A DNA stretch of 64,000 nucleotides, taken from contig CAJWLO010000012.1 of NCBI GenBank assembly GCA_913043235.1, positions 1-64,000 on the forward strand, in the 5' to 3' direction. Shown here in pieces: positions 7,386-16,200 of the stretch; positions within the stretch are counted from its first letter, which is position 1; each line of letters opens with the position of its first letter. The notes below the pieces were generated by a model. That model searched no databases. It was not told where the DNA came from and saw nothing but the letters and a program-made list of their open reading frames with translations. This DNA is from an uncultured Fidelibacterota bacterium. Lineage in GTDB: Bacteria > Fidelibacterota > Marinisomatia > Marinisomatales > UBA1611. Both the position numbers and the translations under genes were made by a program.

Positions 7386-7409
7386 TTATTTGAGCCAGAG
7401 GCGTTTCAT
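7386..7409 (-). CDS. Seven-residue leader ORF MKRLWLK
   Basis: An ATG at 7409 lies exactly 3 nt after the TAATTTTC box of module P5 and opens a 7-codon ORF that stops at 7386, 11 nt before the S9 peptidase ATG. The position copies the leaderless starts of P2 and P3. It may be a translated leader, or the remnant of a start codon whose own gene was replaced. There is no direct evidence of expression. Confidence 0.3.
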   Translation of the reverse strand: MKRLWLK

Positions 7410-7412
7410 ACA

Positions 7413-7446
7413 GAAAATTACAAAAAATTACCCAACAATGTGGGTG
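7413..7446 (-). repeat. Array repeat module P5 (diverged)
   Basis: The plus strand reads GAAAATTACAAAAAATTA then CCCAACAATGTGGGTG. Compared with P1 and P3 the hairpin is shortened by two bases and the box is TAATTTTC instead of TAGATTTG. It lies directly upstream of the S9 peptidase unit and is the outermost copy of the array. Confidence 0.65.
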
Positions 7447-7459
7447 TCTCTTTTATAAA

Positions 7460-7489
7460 GACATATTTAGACTAAAAAGTATGTGTATA
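7460..7489. repeat. Direct repeat DR-a with palindromic core TTTAGACTAAA
   Basis: GACATATTTAGACTAAAA followed by AGTATGTGTATA recurs at 7993-8019 as GACATTTAGACTAAA followed by TACGTGTATATA. The shared core TTTAGACTAAA is an 11-bp palindrome (TTTAG-A-CTAAA). The two copies flank the two-gene unit 7510-7965, each upstream (minus strand) of a transcription unit, so a shared operator or promoter is possible, as is a recombination site. Confidence 0.5.
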
Positions 7490-7509
7490 GTGTGTGTGAC
7501 CGGTCAGCT

Positions 7510-7689
7510 TTAAACTGATTTTATACTTTTCAATACATAATGTGTTGGGTTATCCCCATAAGTAAACTTATGAGGTTCATGTTCGTAGTCATAGTTAATC
7601 AAACGTATCTCTTCTTCTTTTACGTAAAACACGTTTTCCTTTATTTCTTCATCCGAGTTTTCGTATTTATATTCAATTTTGTATATCAT
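7510..7689 (-). CDS. Small acidic hypothetical protein, 59 aa
   Basis: This one is just below the track's length cut-off and was translated by hand. It begins 'MIYKIEYKYENSDEEIKEN' and ends 'HYVLKSIKSV'. An AAAGGAG Shine-Dalgarno lies upstream of ATG 7689. It follows the 85-aa gene after 18 nt in the same direction, so the two are probably co-transcribed. It is rich in Glu, Tyr and Lys, and no family is recognised. The plus-strand ORF 7540-7932 overlapping it is a shadow. Confidence 0.6.
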   Translation of the reverse strand: MIYKIEYKYENSDEEIKENVFYVKEEEIRLINYDYEHEPHKFTYGDNPTHYVLKSIKSV

Positions 7690-7707
7690 TTCATTCTCCT
7701 TTCGGTT

Positions 7708-7965
7708 TTAGTCTTCGTACTTAACCATGGCTTGGTGATAAGTAAATATTTGAACTCCATCTTCCGATGTATGAGAAGTCACCTGTACACTGCCAAATGG
7801 TTGAAAGCCAAACTGCATACGAACCCTAACGCAATTTGCAATACCACGCAAACCCCCATCCGGGCCATAACCCTCGTCATCAAGTTCATCGGGGAAGTCT
7901 GGCGAAGTTACGCTAAACTCATGCTCATCTGATTCTATAGTGTAGTCTACTATTTTTCTATCCAT
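7708..7965 (-). CDS. Small acidic hypothetical protein, 85 aa
   Basis: The ATG at 7965 has AAAGGAGAATAAA upstream. The protein is acidic and lacks a signal or membrane segment: 'SDEHEFSVTSPDFPDELDDE', then 'GLRGIANCVRVRMQFGFQPF', ending 'FTYHQAMVKYED'. Codon-level composition looks coding, and the same SD sequence is used by the following 59-aa gene. Short acidic proteins of this kind are common near defence or mobile loci, but I cannot assign a function. Confidence 0.6.
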   Translation of the reverse strand: MDRKIVDYTIESDEHEFSVTSPDFPDELDDEGYGPDGGLRGIANCVRVRMQFGFQPFGSVQVTSHTSEDGVQIFTYHQAMVKYED

Positions 7966-7992
7966 TTTATTCTCCTTTATTAATCTTTTGAT

Positions 7993-8019
7993 GACATTTA
8001 GACTAAATACGTGTATATA
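7993..8019. repeat. Direct repeat DR-b with palindromic core TTTAGACTAAA
   Basis: This is the second copy of the 7460 repeat, 28 nt upstream of the 85-aa gene (minus strand). The rest of 7966-8198 is very AT-rich and has no ORF. A GC patch near 8140 (GTAGGGGG...GCCCC) could fold weakly. Confidence 0.5.
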
Positions 8020-8198
8020 ATTTAAACTTTTTTAAACTATTTCAATTTTTTTTGACAAAAATATCAATTTCTTATATCTCTTATTATTACGATATATATA
8101 GATACTAACCGTCCAAATTTTTACCTTTTTCCTATATAGTAGGGGGTTGTTTTTGCCCCAATAGGGTAGAAACACTAATTAATTATGGAAGGAACAGT

Positions 8199-8348
8199 AT
8201 GGACTTGTTTAATAAAAAATGGTTAACTCTTTATGAGGCGGCTCAATACTTAAACAGATGCACCCGGCAAGTATTACGATACATTGAAAACGGAAATCTG
8301 AAAAGGCAATATAGAATTTCATATTTCGGCATACCTAAAAGATTGTAG
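8199..8348 (+). CDS. Truncated excisionase-type helix-turn-helix protein
   Basis: This 49-codon ORF was found by eye. It has GGAAGGA upstream and encodes 'WLTLYEAAQYLNRCTRQVLR' then 'YIENGNLKRQYRI'. This is the MerR/excisionase-like HTH_17 fold: WLT-x-EAA-x-YL, recognition helix, Y-I-x-x-G-x-L. Family members normally continue about 10-20 residues past the wing ('..DLDxFL'). Here a TAG follows 'YFGIPKRL', so the C-terminal edge appears to be missing. It lies at the right edge of the accessory region with no integrase next to it. It could be a small regulator or the relic of a recombination directionality factor. Confidence 0.55.
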   Translation: MDLFNKKWLTLYEAAQYLNRCTRQVLRYIENGNLKRQYRISYFGIPKRL

Positions 8349-8493
8349 ACATAAGTAACAAATATTACGAATTTCCAACCAAAAATTTCACGCTTAAGTG
8401 AGGCTGCTTTTTTTAAACAATATGATTAAATAGTCTTAGATTAAGAATTAATCGTTAATTTATTATAGTAGTTTTAATAAGGAGCAATTAATA

Positions 8494-10560
8494 ATGAACA
8501 AATATATACTGCACCTCTCCCTTGTTTTATCGGTATGTCGTGGAGAAAATGATTTCACAATTAAAGAAATATTGAGCGCCCCTTTCCCATCTAACTTGAT
8601 TGTTTCTAAAAATAGCAAAAAAGTAGCATGGATTTATAATAAAAAAGGTGTAAGAAATATTTGGATAGCACATAATCCAAAGTATATAGGATACCCAATC
8701 ACAAAACATGAAAAGGATATAGGAGAAGAAATAACATCACTTATATTTACTCCAAACGGAAATAAGATTATTTTTGTTAGAGGGGCCGGACCAAATAGAA
8801 AAGGTGAGATACCTAACCCCACTAGTTCACCAGATTGGCCAAAACAAGAAATTTGCATCATTTCAAGTAAAGGAGGACCTATAACTGTTTTAGATGAAGG
8901 ATCATACCCACAACTATCGTCAAATGGAGAATTCATAGCCTACATCAAAAAAGGACAGGTATGGAGTCTGCCAATAATGGATCCTAAAGAAAAAAAACAA
9001 CAGTTTGTTATAAGGGGTATTGCAGCATCATTGCGTTGGTCACCTGACAATAAAAAACTGGCTTTTGTTTCAAAAAGAGGAGACCATAGTTTTATAGGTA
9101 TTTATCATTTTGATTTAAATCAAATAACTTATCTCTCACCATCTGTAGATAATGATCAGGAACCGGCTTGGTCAATGGACAGCCAACATATTGCTTTCAT
9201 AAAAATACCTAATGAAAAAAGAATTTTACCATTTGAAGAGAGAAGAACAGGATTACCTTGGTCCATTCATATTGGCAATTCTAATACTGGAAAAACAAAA
9301 ATGATATGGAAGGCAAAAGAAGGAATTGGGAGTGTTTTTCGATCAATCTCTTCAAATAATCAAATTTTTTGGGCACAAAATGATCAAATTATTTTTCCTT
9401 ATGAAGGTAATGGATGGACCCACTTGTATTCTATTCCAACTAAAGGAGGAGAGCCAAAACTATTAACTCCAGGAAAATCTGAAGTGCAGTTTGTATCATT
9501 GGGCGCTAATAGGAAAAAAGTTTATTTTTCTTCTAATCAGAACGATATTGACAGGCAACATGTTTGGGTTTCAAATTTAAAAGATAGCAAACCAAAGCAA
9601 ATTACTAAAGGAAAAGGAATAGAGTGGGCTCCCATTGAAAATCAAAAAGGAGAATTATTCATTTTTGCCTCAAATTATAATTCGCCTGCTCATCCATATA
9701 TAGTTGATAAAACTGGAAAAATGATATCCTTGGCAAAGAAATCAATTCCAGAATCTTTTCCCACAGACTTCCTTAACAAGCCTGAACAGATAAAAATACG
9801 GGCTTCAGATGGAATTGAGATTCATGGTCAACTTTTTTTACCCTCAGATTACAATGAAAATAAAAAATACCCTGCATTACTTTATTTTCATGGAGGGTCT
9901 CGAAGACAAATGCTTTTGGGTTTCCACCATAGAGGATATTACCATAATGCTTTTGCTATGAACCAATATTTAGCTAATCAAGGATATATGGTTCTATCGG
10001 TGAATTATAGAAGCGGTATTGGTTATGGGATGGAATTCCGTGAGGCTTTAAACTATGGAGCTAATGGTGCTAGCGAATACAAAGATGTTATTGCTGCGGC
10101 ATTATATTTAAAATCCAGGAAAGATGTTAATACAAGTAAAATTGGATTATGGGGTGGATCTTATGGCGGATATCTAACTGCAATGGGTCTTGCGAGAAAT
10201 TCAGATATCTTTGCTGCAGGCGTAGATATTCATGGTGTACATAACTGGAATGTTGTAATTAAAAATTTCCGTCCAAATTACAACTCAGAGCAAAGAAAGA
10301 AATTTGCTAACAAAGCTTTCGATTCATCACCATTAGCTTTTATTGATAGTTGGAAATCACCAGTATTGTTAATTCACGGAGACGATGATCGAAATGTCCC
10401 ATTTAGTGAATCAGTTGATTTAGTAGAATCACTAAGAAAAAAGAAAGTATATTTTGAACAATTAATTTTTCCAGATGAAGTCCATGGATTTTTATTGCAT
10501 AATAATTGGGTTTTAGCTTTAGAAGCAACGGATGACTTTTTTAAAAGAATGTTGGATTAA
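8494..10560 (+). CDS. Exported S9 family prolyl oligopeptidase/acylaminoacyl-peptidase
   Basis: The start has AAGGAG upstream. A short hydrophobic N-terminus ('YILHLSLVLSVC') acts as export signal. Residues about 30-400 form a WD40-like propeller with repeated 'LRWSPDNKKLAFVSKRGD' blades. The C-terminal hydrolase domain has the Ser nucleophile in 'GLWGGSYGGYLTA' (about residue 555), Asp in 'HGDDDRNVPF' and His in 'DEVHGF'. It should cleave oligopeptides in the periplasm or at the surface. Unlike the S9 gene at 5198 it is AT-rich and matches the local composition. It stands alone, with the convergent 10642 gene downstream. Confidence 0.95.
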   Translation: MNKYILHLSLVLSVCRGENDFTIKEILSAPFPSNLIVSKNSKKVAWIYNKKGVRNIWIAHNPKYIGYPITKHEKDIGEEITSLIFTPNGNKIIFVRGAGPNRKGEIPNPTSSPDWPKQEICIISSKGGPITVLDEGSYPQLSSNGEFIAYIKKGQVWSLPIMDPKEKKQQFVIRGIAASLRWSPDNKKLAFVSKRGDHSFIGIYHFDLNQITYLSPSVDNDQEPAWSMDSQHIAFIKIPNEKRILPFEERRTGLPWSIHIGNSNTGKTKMIWKAKEGIGSVFRSISSNNQIFWAQNDQIIFPYEGNGWTHLYSIPTKGGEPKLLTPGKSEVQFVSLGANRKKVYFSSNQNDIDRQHVWVSNLKDSKPKQITKGKGIEWAPIENQKGELFIFASNYNSPAHPYIVDKTGKMISLAKKSIPESFPTDFLNKPEQIKIRASDGIEIHGQLFLPSDYNENKKYPALLYFHGGSRRQMLLGFHHRGYYHNAFAMNQYLANQGYMVLSVNYRSGIGYGMEFREALNYGANGASEYKDVIAAALYLKSRKDVNTSKIGLWGGSYGGYLTAMGLARNSDIFAAGVDIHGVHNWNVVIKNFRPNYNSEQRKKFANKAFDSSPLAFIDSWKSPVLLIHGDDDRNVPFSESVDLVESLRKKKVYFEQLIFPDEVHGFLLHNNWVLALEATDDFFKRMLD

Positions 10561-10641
10561 TTTATAGGCTGCTTATTTTTTCTCAATGGAAGCTAATAAT
10601 TTTATATCAGTCCAATAAATAATAATAAAACACTGCTATTG

Positions 10642-11034
10642 TTACCCCTTTATACATCCTTTACTTTCATAAATTGAATAAGCAGTCTCTTTTTTCATTT
10701 GCACATTTTTCAATTCTAAAATAATAATTTCATCACCTTGAATCAATCCATCCTTCAATCTATACCATCGACCAGAAAGTAAATTTTTTTCCTTTGCGAT
10801 TATCAATTTATTCTCGGAACCATTTAAAATGATAATTTCATTATATAATTTTTGGCAATCATAATTCTCATAAATTAATCGTTCATTGTATGAGTCATAA
10901 ATTGATGGAGTTAAGCCATCATTGTTTATTGTATTTATTGCTAGAGTAGGTATTTTTGCACATCCACTAATCAAAATAAAGCATAGAATTACTCTATTTT
11001 GAAAGAAACCTAAATTTTTTTGTAAAAAACGCAT
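10642..11034 (-). CDS. Hypothetical lipoprotein, 130 aa
   Basis: The N-terminal hydrophobic segment ends in the lipobox 'LISGC', so it is a predicted lipoprotein of about 105 mature residues. The rest contains 'SENKLIIAKEKNLLSGRWYR' and 'GDEIIILELKNV', a likely small beta-barrel. It has two further Cys residues ('YDCQKLY', 'SKGCIKG'). It is divergent from mnmH with about 115 nt between start codons. The family is not recognised. Confidence 0.7.
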   Translation of the reverse strand: MRFLQKNLGFFQNRVILCFILISGCAKIPTLAINTINNDGLTPSIYDSYNERLIYENYDCQKLYNEIIILNGSENKLIIAKEKNLLSGRWYRLKDGLIQGDEIIILELKNVQMKKETAYSIYESKGCIKG

Positions 11035-11150
11035 GCTAAATAATACATTATTGAATCAAAGCAATATAACTAAAATACAATGTTTAGATTACATGTTAAT
11101 TAATGCCCATAATTTGCCGCTGTTTATACAATAACTTAATTCAATCTATC

Positions 11151-12218
11151 ATGTTTAAAAAAATAGCAGATTCTCCTACAAGTAGATTATTAGTAGAACA
11201 AACACCATTAATTGATGTAAGGTCACCAATTGAATTTGCAAAAGGAGCATTTCCAAAAAGTGTAAATCTTCCAATTCTATTCGATGAAGAACGTGCGATA
11301 GTTGGTAAAACTTATAAATATCTGGGTAATGATGAAGCGATGAGACTAGGCCACAATCTTGTTAGTGGTGATATAAAAGCAAAACGAATAAAAGATTGGA
11401 TAAAATTTATCAATAAAAATCCAAGTGCCCAAATTTACTGCGCTAGAGGCGGTCAGCGCTCTAAAATTGCAAAAGATTGGATAAAAGAGCAGGGTAAAAA
11501 GGTTCAAATTGTAAAAGGGGGATATAAGGAATTACGGAATACTTGTATACAAATATTAGATCAGCTAAAGAATGATGGCAAAGAATGGATCATAATTGCC
11601 GGGAAAACGGGTAATAATAAAACTCAATTAATTCAATCTTTAGATAATGGTATCGACCTGGAAATGATTGCGAATCATCGGGGTTCCGCATTTGGCGGTA
11701 AAAATATACCCCAACCAACAACCATAAATTTTGAAAACAATTTGGCCTGTAGTTATTTGTTAATTAATAATCATTGGATTGCCCTTGAGGATGAATCGCG
11801 TAGAATAGGCAAACTAGTGATACCACAAGAATTTTATAATAAAATGCAAAGATCAAGTATCGTCATTATTATTGGAAAATTAGAGAATCGAATAAAAAAT
11901 ATTTATGAAAACTATATCAAAAAAGAGAGCTTAATAACTTCACCGGAAGCACTCTGTAATAAATTGAGAGCCCAATTAAAAAGAATATATCGATCTATTG
12001 GTCAAGAAAATTATAAATCAATCGATAATTTAATTAAGTATGCATTTAGTGAAAATGAAGAAGAAAAACATTTACAATGGATTGAGATATTACTAACAAA
12101 ATATTATGATAAAATGTATGATTATCAACTCTCCAAAAAACAAAACCGCTGCTTGATGAGGGGTGATTATCAAGAAGTGAAAGGTTACTTAACTGAGTAT
12201 AAGCCCCATTCTTTGTAA
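11151..12218 (+). CDS. mnmH: tRNA 2-selenouridine synthase
   Basis: I prefer ATG 11151 (355 aa) to the track start because homology begins at 'MFKKIADSP'. Residues 1-130 form a rhodanese domain with 'PLIDVRSPIEFAKGAFP' and the catalytic Cys in 'IYCARGGQRS'. A P-loop domain follows, with 'AGKTGNNKT' and then 'MIANHRGSAFGG', both diagnostic of SelU/YbbB. The enzyme converts 2-thiouridine at the tRNA wobble position to 2-selenouridine through a geranylated intermediate, using selenophosphate. The glycine that normally precedes the P-loop Lys is Asn here. No selD is visible in the window. Confidence 0.92.
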   Translation: MFKKIADSPTSRLLVEQTPLIDVRSPIEFAKGAFPKSVNLPILFDEERAIVGKTYKYLGNDEAMRLGHNLVSGDIKAKRIKDWIKFINKNPSAQIYCARGGQRSKIAKDWIKEQGKKVQIVKGGYKELRNTCIQILDQLKNDGKEWIIIAGKTGNNKTQLIQSLDNGIDLEMIANHRGSAFGGKNIPQPTTINFENNLACSYLLINNHWIALEDESRRIGKLVIPQEFYNKMQRSSIVIIIGKLENRIKNIYENYIKKESLITSPEALCNKLRAQLKRIYRSIGQENYKSIDNLIKYAFSENEEEKHLQWIEILLTKYYDKMYDYQLSKKQNRCLMRGDYQEVKGYLTEYKPHSL

Positions 12219-12226
12219 ATAAGAAA

Positions 12227-13057
12227 TTATTCTTCTTTAATTTTAATTCGATTTTTGATTTGGTTAAACTTTTTTTGGTTTAATGATTTGTATTGACGGG
12301 GCGGCAAGTCGCGAATAATCTGTTTTGCATTATGAATTCTATCAGAGGTTGACGGATGTGTGGACATAAGTAATTCTAGATTGGAAGGGTCATTTTTTTC
12401 TTTTTGTGCAAGTTTCTGAAAAAATTCTACAGCACCCGAAGGATTGATGCCAGCACGGTGCATCTGTTCAATTCCAAATCCATCTGCCTCAAGTTCTGCT
12501 CCTCGACCATAGTTTAAAAGTAGCCCTTCGCTAGCCAGTTGTGTCATTAATTGGGCCCCAGTATCTGGATTGGGACCTAATATTATAGCGCCAATTAAAT
12601 TGATGACTCTACTTTTACTTATCTTTTTGGTCCCATGTTTCCCTACCACATGTCCAATTTCATGACTAATTACCGAGGCCAGTTCGGCTTCAGACTCCGC
12701 AAACCTTATTAATCCAATATTCACGTAACAAAATCCCCCTGGTATTGCAAAAGCATTGATTTGAGGATCATTTACTACTTTAAAAACATATGGTATATTA
12801 TTCCTTTCAGATGCATTGACCAATTTTTGACCGAGTTCATTGACATATTGACTAATTATTACATCCTTATAAAGTTTAATTTGCTGCTCAAGTTGGTATG
12901 CATAACTACGCCCCATCTGTATTTCTTCTGAAGTTGAGTAAAGATTAAACCCGGAGACACGATTACTTATTTTAGTACAGCCAAAAAGCATCACCAATTG
13001 TGTAAACACAAAAAAATGTATTGTAGAAATTTTTAAGGTGTTTGTATTTACATACAT
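12227..13057 (-). CDS. M48 family zinc metalloprotease lipoprotein
   Basis: The signal ends in 'VMLFGC', so it is a predicted lipoprotein. The zinc motif HExxH is 'ISHEIGHVVGKHG' and the third ligand is in 'AELEADGFGIEQMHRAG'. A Pro-rich 'STHPSTSDRIHNAKQII' segment at the C-terminal end is typical of the BepA/LoiP-like M48C group. Such proteins degrade or assist misfolded outer-membrane proteins in the periplasm. The 3' end converges on mnmH with 8 nt between stops. About 210 nt separate its start from the next gene, enough for divergent promoters. Confidence 0.92.
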   Translation of the reverse strand: MYVNTNTLKISTIHFFVFTQLVMLFGCTKISNRVSGFNLYSTSEEIQMGRSYAYQLEQQIKLYKDVIISQYVNELGQKLVNASERNNIPYVFKVVNDPQINAFAIPGGFCYVNIGLIRFAESEAELASVISHEIGHVVGKHGTKKISKSRVINLIGAIILGPNPDTGAQLMTQLASEGLLLNYGRGAELEADGFGIEQMHRAGINPSGAVEFFQKLAQKEKNDPSNLELLMSTHPSTSDRIHNAKQIIRDLPPRQYKSLNQKKFNQIKNRIKIKEE

Positions 13058-13268
13058 TTGTATTGAATTAAACCCATTAATGCTAGGATTCTAATTTTTG
13101 GATTGATGAATTGCCCCTAAGAAATCAAATATTTGATGATCAATTTAAATATATTTGTTGATTTTACTGATTCCAACAGTCGTTAAGTACAAACAAATCT
13201 AATTTATTTAATATTCTCAAATACATGTTTGTATATTTACTCCTATTCAGCTAATTAATGAGGTAAAA

Positions 13269-16200
13269 ATGAAAAAATTGTTTTGGAACCTGTTTCTTTC
13301 CATGGCTTTGACTTATGCTCAGGGAATTACTTCTGGTAATTTTAAGAATTTAAACTTTCGATTCATCGGTCCTGACGGAAATCGCGCCATTGCAGTCACA
13401 GGTGTATCTACGGATCACGATACTTATTATGTAGGCGCTGCTTCGGGAGGGCTTTTCCGAACTAAAAATAATGGCATCTCTTGGCAGCCTATTTTCGATG
13501 ATCAGGACGTTTCATCTGTTAGTGCATTGGCTTTATCTCAAAGGAATCCAAACATTATATGGGCAGGTACGGGTGAAACTTTCGTTATCCGACCAGCTCA
13601 TGCCATTGGCGATGGAATTTATAAATCTACCGATGGCGGTGATACGTGGACCAACATGGGCCTTGAAAAAACTGCTCGGATCGCCCGAATTGTCATCCAC
13701 CCTGAAAATGATGATATTGTATATGCAGCCGCTTTGGGGCACACTTATGGTCCGCAGAAAGAACGGGGCATTTACCGCACCACCGATGGCGGAAAATCGT
13801 GGAAACAAATCCTATTCATTGATGAAAATACCGGCGGCATTGATATTGCCATGGATCGAAACAATCCAAATTTTCTTATCGCTTCTATGTGGGAAATCCA
13901 TATTAATACATGGGGATTGAATAGCGGTGGTGAATCCGGTGGCGTTTTCATTTCTCGTGATGGCGGTAACACGTGGGCGCGACAGGATAAGAACGGCCTA
14001 CCCGGCGGCAAGGGTAAACCAGTTGGCAAGGTAGCAGTAGCCATAGCCCAGAGTGACCCCAATACCATGTATGTGTTGGCCGAAGAAGCCCATCCCGGAT
14101 TATATCGAACGGATGATGGAGGCAAAAACTGGCGATTGATTTCTCGAAATCACACTCTTGCCGAACGAGCACCATATTATATGCGTATGGCAGTAGCGCC
14201 GGACAATCCTGAAAAAATTTATATACTGAATGTGCAGTATAGTGTCTCCGAAGATGGGGGCAAAACCTTTAAATCTGGTTATGGTGCCGGTGGCGATAAT
14301 CATGATATATGGATCGACCCGGAAGACGGAGGCCGCATTATGGTGGCTCACGATGGCTGCGCGTCCATTGCCCAAGATGGAAGAACATTTAAACGGGTGG
14401 TCCTCCCTATCGCTCAAATGTACCACGCCCATGTGGATGATCAGATTCCCTATAATGTCTATGGCAACCGGCAGGATGGTTACTCCTATCGCGGTCCCAG
14501 TAATTCACTTGGAGGCGGGATTTCCATCGGCCATTGGCGGGCCTTCGGTGGATGTGAGTCCGGATTTGGCATTCCCGATCCCAATGATAATAATATCGTC
14601 TGGTCCGGATGTTATGACGGCGGGTTAGAGGTTTATGATGTGCGCACAGGTCATTCCCGGAACGTCCGCGTTTGGCCCGAAGCGGGCTATGGGGTTCCGC
14701 CTAAAGATATGAAATACCGCTGGCACTGGACTTTCCCTATCTATATTTCGGAGCATAAAAAACATACAGTCTATGTAGGAAGTCAGTATGTCCATCGGTC
14801 CACCGATTTTGGTCAAAGTTGGGAAGTGATTTCTACTGATCTCACACTTAATCTGAAAAGCCATCAGGAAAGTTCCGGCGGCATCGCTATAGACAACCTA
14901 ATGACCTTTGATGGCTCTGTGCTTTTTGCCATTACTGAATCGCCATTAAAGCAGGGCTTGATTTGGGTAGGTTCTAATGATGGACAAATCCATCTCACCC
15001 GAAACGGCGGCCGCACGTGGAAAAATCTCACCGAGAATATTGATATGCCGCCCTGGGGAACCATATCCAATATTGAAGCATCCCGGTTTGAAAAGGGTAC
15101 GGCCTACATCAGTGTGGACTTCCACCAAATGGGCGACTTCGACCCCTATATTTATAAGACGGAAAATTACGGGAAAACCTGGAAACGCATTTCAAGTGAC
15201 ATTCCCCAATCTTATTCCAGTTTTGTTCACGTGGTCAGAGAGGATCACCAAACCCCCGGTGTGCTTTATGCAGGAACAGACAATGGTGTCTATGTATCCG
15301 TGAATGACGGAAAGCATTGGACGCGAATTAAGAACAACCTGCCGCCGGCGCCAGTCTATTGGATTAGTCTCCAGGAGCGGTTTGACGATATGGTTATTGG
15401 TACTTATGGCAGAGGATTTTATATTTTGGATGACATCAGTCCATTTAGAGAAATGGCCAAAGCCGAACAAAACAAAGTTCAATTTCTTCCGATTCAGGAT
15501 GCGTGGCGCTTTCAATCAAAACAAAGTTTAAAGAGTGATGGTGCCAGTCTCATCCGTGGGCGCAATCCTGGCTATGGAGCTAACTTGGATTTTTATCTGC
15601 CGGACACAACGGCGAAGGATGTATCCATCTCAATTCAAACTATGACGGGAGAGGAAATTCGCCAAATTAAAACAAAGCGCATATCTCAAGGTATAAATCG
15701 TGTCATGTGGGATCTCCGCTATGAACCAACCGAAACACCGAAGCTGAGAGTGAATCCTCGCGGTGTAGATTGGGTGACCTACAATAAGGATGGGTGGCGT
15801 CCCTTACGCACATGGGATTTGGATGTGAATGCAGGTAAACTGGGTCCAAAAGTAATCCCTGGAAAATACAAGGCTATTTTGGATGTAAATGGGGAATCTT
15901 TCACCCAAACATTTACTGTACTGAAAGATCCGAATACAACGGGGACGATGAAGGATATTCAGGATCAGTTTGAATTTCTTATGACCCTAAAAGAAACGAT
16001 TGATGACAATGTCAATCTAATCAACAATATTGAAGACCTCCGGTATTCACTTCAGAATGATTACAATACACCGAATGAAGAAAAGGCCGCCCGGGATATC
16101 GACGATAAACTATACCAAATCGAAAGCCATTTGTTTGATGTGAAACTTACAGGCGCCCGTGAAGATGCATTCCGGAATCCCAATAAAATCTATGGCCGTT

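Noticed and set aside
1298-7446. Array modules as classical integron attC sites
   Set aside because: The invariant RYYYAAC...GTTRRRY pair is absent from most copies. Only the diverged P5 contains ACCCAAC/GTTGGGT, and no integrase lies in the window. Most units carry their own promoter and some are reversed, unlike integron cassettes.
7540-7932. Plus-strand 130-aa ORF
   Set aside because: It is the antisense shadow of the 59-aa and 85-aa genes, which have good SDs and coding-like composition.
8130-8165. GC patch GTAGGGGG...GCCCC as a recombination site or terminator
   Set aside because: The stem is weak, there is no T-run and no second copy was found.
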